44,925 bases of DNA, taken from assembly GCA_018716625.1 (NCBI GenBank), contig DVJQ01000012.1:1-44925 (forward strand), given 5' to 3'. Under the pieces are notes generated by a model. It saw nothing but the letters and a program-made list of their open reading frames with translations. It did not search any database and was not told where the DNA came from. Position numbers and translations under genes: made by a program. The DNA comes from Candidatus Galligastranaerophilus intestinavium. Its GTDB lineage: Bacteria; Cyanobacteriota; Vampirovibrionia; Gastranaerophilales; Gastranaerophilaceae. Positions 42,199-44,925 of this stretch are shown one piece after another. Positions within the stretch are counted from its first letter, which is position 1, and the number at the start of each line of letters is the position of its first letter.

Positions 42199-43632
42199 TT
42201 ACGGATTATAATTTTTTAGAATTTCATTTTTTGATATTATTCCGCTGTCAAAGAGCATTTGAACCTGTGCTATATTGTATCTGATTATTGAGTTAACAAG
42301 TTCTACTCTTGTTTTTGTTTTAAATGTTTGTGCTTGAATTACGTCGATTAATATACCTTCGCCTGCATCCAACCTTAATTCTGCAAGCTTTACACTCTGT
42401 GTTGCATATTGTACCTGTTCTTTTGATATAGCAATTCTGTCTTGCGATATTTTAGATTCGTAATAATCTTTCAAAATGCTCTCTTTTATATCCCTTAGTG
42501 ATTGTTCCAAGTCTATAATTGTTTTGTCTATTTGTGCCTGTTTTGTTTTTGCTTGTGTTATTGTTCCAGCCCCCATGTTTTGCCCCAAGTTCCAATCGGC
42601 ATACACGCCTAAAACAATAGCAGGACCCATTCCTACTTTTGCCGTACCTTGCCACTGTTCTTGTGCAATAATTCTTGGCCTTGGTACAAACTGAGTGTAT
42701 ATCATCCTTTTTTCTTCTTTTAATGCTTGGATTTGTGAGCGTATTTTTTTTACATCCTCTCTGCTAAGGCAAGCAGTATTGTACAAATCCTCTATTGTTT
42801 TTTCTTTGTCTATTAACATATACTCCTGTGCTTCAAGTTCTACAGGCATAAGACTTGAGGTAATTTCAACGCCCATAATGTTTGCAAGCCTTGCTTGAGA
42901 GAGTCTGAACTCTTGCAGCGCATCCAAAAGATTTTGTTTTGCTTGTGCAAGTTCGGTTTTAGAGCGTATTACGTCAAACTTTGTTCCAAGTCCCGCCTGC
43001 ATGAGATTTTCGGTTTGCAACAGTTGTACGCATCTTTCTTTGTAATTTTTTTGATAAATTTCTATATTAAGTTTTGCTCTTAAAAGCTCATAATAGTATT
43101 TTGTTGTATATAGTAAAACTTCGCTTCTTGTATATTCAAGATTGTGTCTTTGTGCAAATTTCAGATTTTTCTTCATTCTTGCTTCAAATATTTGCTCACC
43201 TCCTTTTGTTAATTGGTGCGCACCTCTTACATATACTGACAGTGCAAGTTCGTTGAAATTTTCAAGTAATGCTGCACCGACGAGAACTTGTCCGCTGTAA
43301 TATACCGAGTAATTACTTACCGACAAATCAGGTAAAAAATTTGTAAGAGAGTTTTTATATTCCCAGCTTGACCTTATGTAGTCAAAGTTTGCACTTTTCA
43401 GATAAAAATTGTATAAGAGAGCTATTTCAAGACATTCTTTTAAATTTATGTATGTTGAATCTTCTCCAAGATAACTTTTTACTTCATCTTCAATGTTAAT
43501 GTCTTCCAAGCACTGCGCAAATCCTGTTGCAAGGTTTATCTCATCCCCGATTTGCTCCTCTTTGCAATAACAAATGTTTGTCGCACTTAGGATTATAAAT
43601 ATTATAAAAAGCGCAATTATACCTTTTTTCAT
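42199..43632 (-). CDS. TolC-family outer-membrane channel protein
   Basis: Encodes 477 residues from ATG 43632. The start MKKGIIALFIIFIILSATNI is a signal peptide, so the longer TTG start at 43650 is unlikely. Long helices with heptad patterns dominate and two OEP repeats are seen (about 60-250 and 280-470); YEARLR-like repeats include ELRLDAGEGILIDVIQAQTF and ENLMQAGLGTKFDVIRSKTE, the twin 'LDAGxGxxxDV' signatures of TolC. TolC trimers span the outer membrane and periplasm for type I export or drug efflux. No pump genes lie beside it. No ribosome-binding site is visible. Confidence 0.88.
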   Translation of the reverse strand: MKKGIIALFIIFIILSATNICYCKEEQIGDEINLATGFAQCLEDINIEDEVKSYLGEDSTYINLKECLEIALLYNFYLKSANFDYIRSSWEYKNSLTNFLPDLSVSNYSVYYSGQVLVGAALLENFNELALSVYVRGAHQLTKGGEQIFEARMKKNLKFAQRHNLEYTRSEVLLYTTKYYYELLRAKLNIEIYQKNYKERCVQLLQTENLMQAGLGTKFDVIRSKTELAQAKQNLLDALQEFRLSQARLANIMGVEITSSLMPVELEAQEYMLIDKEKTIEDLYNTACLSREDVKKIRSQIQALKEEKRMIYTQFVPRPRIIAQEQWQGTAKVGMGPAIVLGVYADWNLGQNMGAGTITQAKTKQAQIDKTIIDLEQSLRDIKESILKDYYESKISQDRIAISKEQVQYATQSVKLAELRLDAGEGILIDVIQAQTFKTKTRVELVNSIIRYNIAQVQMLFDSGIISKNEILKNYNP

Positions 43633-43732
43633 ATTAAAAAGATTAATCAAATTTTGCGCAAAAAATAATAAGCTTTATGGGCTAATACTTTTGTGATAAA
43701 TTATTTTTGTAGTTAATAATTTAGAGGGCAAA

Positions 43733-44925
43733 ATGGACAATTCGCAAATCCAAAACATGGCAACAACTTATGAAGCAAGAGAAATAGAAACTGATATTTA
43801 TAAGTTTTGGGAAAATAATGAATGTTTTAAGGCTGATGCAAAATCTAAAAAAGAACCTTATTCAATTGTTATACCTCCGCCAAATGTCACAGGTGTTTTG
43901 CATATGGGACATGCTTTGGATGCTACGTTGCAAGACATTTTAACAAGATACCACAGAATGCGCGGTTATGAAGCTCTTTGGCTTCCGGGGTGTGATCATG
44001 CGGGAATTGCTACCCAAAATGTTGTTGAAAAACAGCTTGCAAAAGAAGGTAAAACTCGCCATGACTTGGGTCGTGAGGAATTTGTAAAAATAACTTGGGA
44101 CTGGGCAAATGACCATAAGGGTAAAATTTTAAACCAATTTAAAAAACTGGGTGCTTCATTTGACCTGTCACGTGCCCGCTTTACTCTTGATGAGGGTTGT
44201 TCTCGCGCGGTTAAAAAAGTTTTTGTTGACTTATATAACAAAGGTTTAATTTATAAAGGCTCATACATTGTTAACTGGTGTCCGCGTTGCCAAAGTGCTA
44301 TTTCTGATATTGAAACACAGTATGAAAATGAGGACGGCAAACTTTGGGAGATTTCATATCCTCTGAAAGATGAAATGGGTGCAATTGTCATTGCTACAAC
44401 TCGTCCTGAAACAATGTTTGGTGATGTTGCGGTTGCGGTCAATCCAAATGACTATAAATATAAAGATTTAATCGGTAAAAAATGTGTAATTCCTTTAACA
44501 GGTCGCGAAATTCCTATAATTGCGGATGAATATGTCGATAAAAGCTTTGGTACGGGTGCGCTAAAAATTACCCCCGCACATGACCCTAATGACTTTGAAG
44601 TGGGCAGGCGCCATAATTTAAAATCTATAAAAGTAATTGATGAACAAGGCAGGATGATTGCATGCGCTGAAGTGCACCCTGAACTTCATGGCAGGGACAG
44701 GTATGACGCGCGTGAGAGAACGATAAGAATGCTAAAAGATCATCAGGTATTAGTGCGTATTACAGATCACCCGCATGCTGTAGGTAAGTGTCAGCGTTGC
44801 AATACGACAATTGAGCCTCTTTTGTCTGAGCAATGGTTTGTCAAAATGGAACCGCTTGCAAAAGCGGCAATTGAAAAAGTTAAAGACGGTTCAATAAAGT
44901 TTGTCCCATCTCGTTGGGAAAAAAA
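43733..44925 (+). CDS. valS: Valine-tRNA ligase, 5' part (runs off window)
   Basis: About 397 codons are present; the frame is open to the window edge, so the gene is partial at its 3' end. ValRS charges tRNA-Val. The class I signature HIGH is HMGH (57-60) within IPPPNVTGVLHMGHALDATL. WLPGCDHAGIATQ and NWCPRCQSAISDIE follow, and an editing domain (TTRPETMFGDVAVAVNP) is entered. The start MDNSQIQNMATTYEAREIET has GAGGG about 5 nt upstream. Confidence 0.97.
   Translation, partial: MDNSQIQNMATTYEAREIETDIYKFWENNECFKADAKSKKEPYSIVIPPPNVTGVLHMGHALDATLQDILTRYHRMRGYEALWLPGCDHAGIATQNVVEKQLAKEGKTRHDLGREEFVKITWDWANDHKGKILNQFKKLGASFDLSRARFTLDEGCSRAVKKVFVDLYNKGLIYKGSYIVNWCPRCQSAISDIETQYENEDGKLWEISYPLKDEMGAIVIATTRPETMFGDVAVAVNPNDYKYKDLIGKKCVIPLTGREIPIIADEYVDKSFGTGALKITPAHDPNDFEVGRRHNLKSIKVIDEQGRMIACAEVHPELHGRDRYDARERTIRMLKDHQVLVRITDHPHAVGKCQRCNTTIEPLLSEQWFVKMEPLAKAAIEKVKDGSIKFVPSRWEK

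Noticed and set aside
1-44925. tRNA, rRNA, CRISPR arrays and insertion sequences
   Set aside because: I looked for cloverleaf patterns, spaced direct repeats and transposase motifs in the gaps and found none; a dedicated tool could still find a short RNA.

Overview
The window is about 45 kb of compact, AT-rich bacterial chromosome with no sign of plasmid, prophage or insertion-sequence content. It carries cyanobacterium-like core gene order (rplQ-truA-rplM-rpsI after rpoA), an Omp85/BamA with three POTRA domains as in cyanobacteria, and a clear outer membrane (BamA, TolC, KDO enzymes). It also has an anaerobic 2-oxoacid:ferredoxin oxidoreductase and several small EF-hand proteins, and no photosynthesis genes. 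My best inference is a non-photosynthetic relative of Cyanobacteria, such as gut Gastranaerophilales (Melainabacteria/Vampirovibrionia). That placement is inference, not proof.

Layout. Positions 237-5128 are a ribosomal operon (infA, rpmJ, rpsM, rpsK, rpsD, rpoA, rplQ, truA, rplM, rpsI) closed by a strong terminator. Positions 5253-15800 hold an EF-hand protein, wecB, gyrA, bamA, a sigma-like regulator behind a palindrome, two overlapping related membrane proteins, a leuA-type synthase and a KDPG-aldolase homologue with a small partner. Positions 16217-21803 hold kdsD-kdsC, a degenerate receiver/GGDEF protein, a GT39-like glycosyltransferase and clpP. Positions 21949-28379 hold a COG2509 flavoprotein and a tight six-gene run (NfeD, slipin, response regulator, histidine kinase, tadA, DUF2400). 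Positions 28460-32886 hold nadB-nadC, a CoA-disulfide-reductase-like enzyme and rsmD. Positions 32878-34840 hold three EF-hand proteins, one with a LysM-like half, around a 58-residue zinc-ribbon gene. Positions 34983-38025 hold gatA, yraN and an unusual RelA/SpoT-fold protein. Positions 38099-40794 are the four-subunit oxidoreductase operon. Positions 40848-44925 hold a 47-residue membrane protein, a Ser/Gly/Cys-tailed protein, a flavin reductase, a TolC-type channel and the 5' part of valS.

How the genes fit together. Envelope work is spread across the window: KDO synthesis (KdsD, KdsC), UDP-ManNAc supply (WecB), lipid-linked glycosyl transfer (GT39), outer-membrane insertion (BamA) and export (TolC). 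Energy and redox genes fit an anaerobe (ferredoxin-dependent oxidoreductase, flavin reductase, CoADR/Nox-type flavoprotein). Signalling includes a classical two-component pair next to NfeD/slipin, plus two degraded or atypical nucleotide-signalling proteins.

The most unusual things are these: (1) five of ten convergent gene pairs share exactly a 4-nt stop-codon overlap and three more are within 9 nt, with essentially no terminators there; (2) at least four genes have a promoter-like -10 element so close to the ATG that the mRNA would be leaderless or nearly so; (3) a lineage-type set of signal-less EF-hand proteins; (4) a stand-alone RelA/SpoT-fold protein with a long N-terminal extension; (5) short genes that a length cut-off would miss. 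I saw no tRNA, rRNA, CRISPR array or insertion sequence, and no gene-free stretch over 300 bases.
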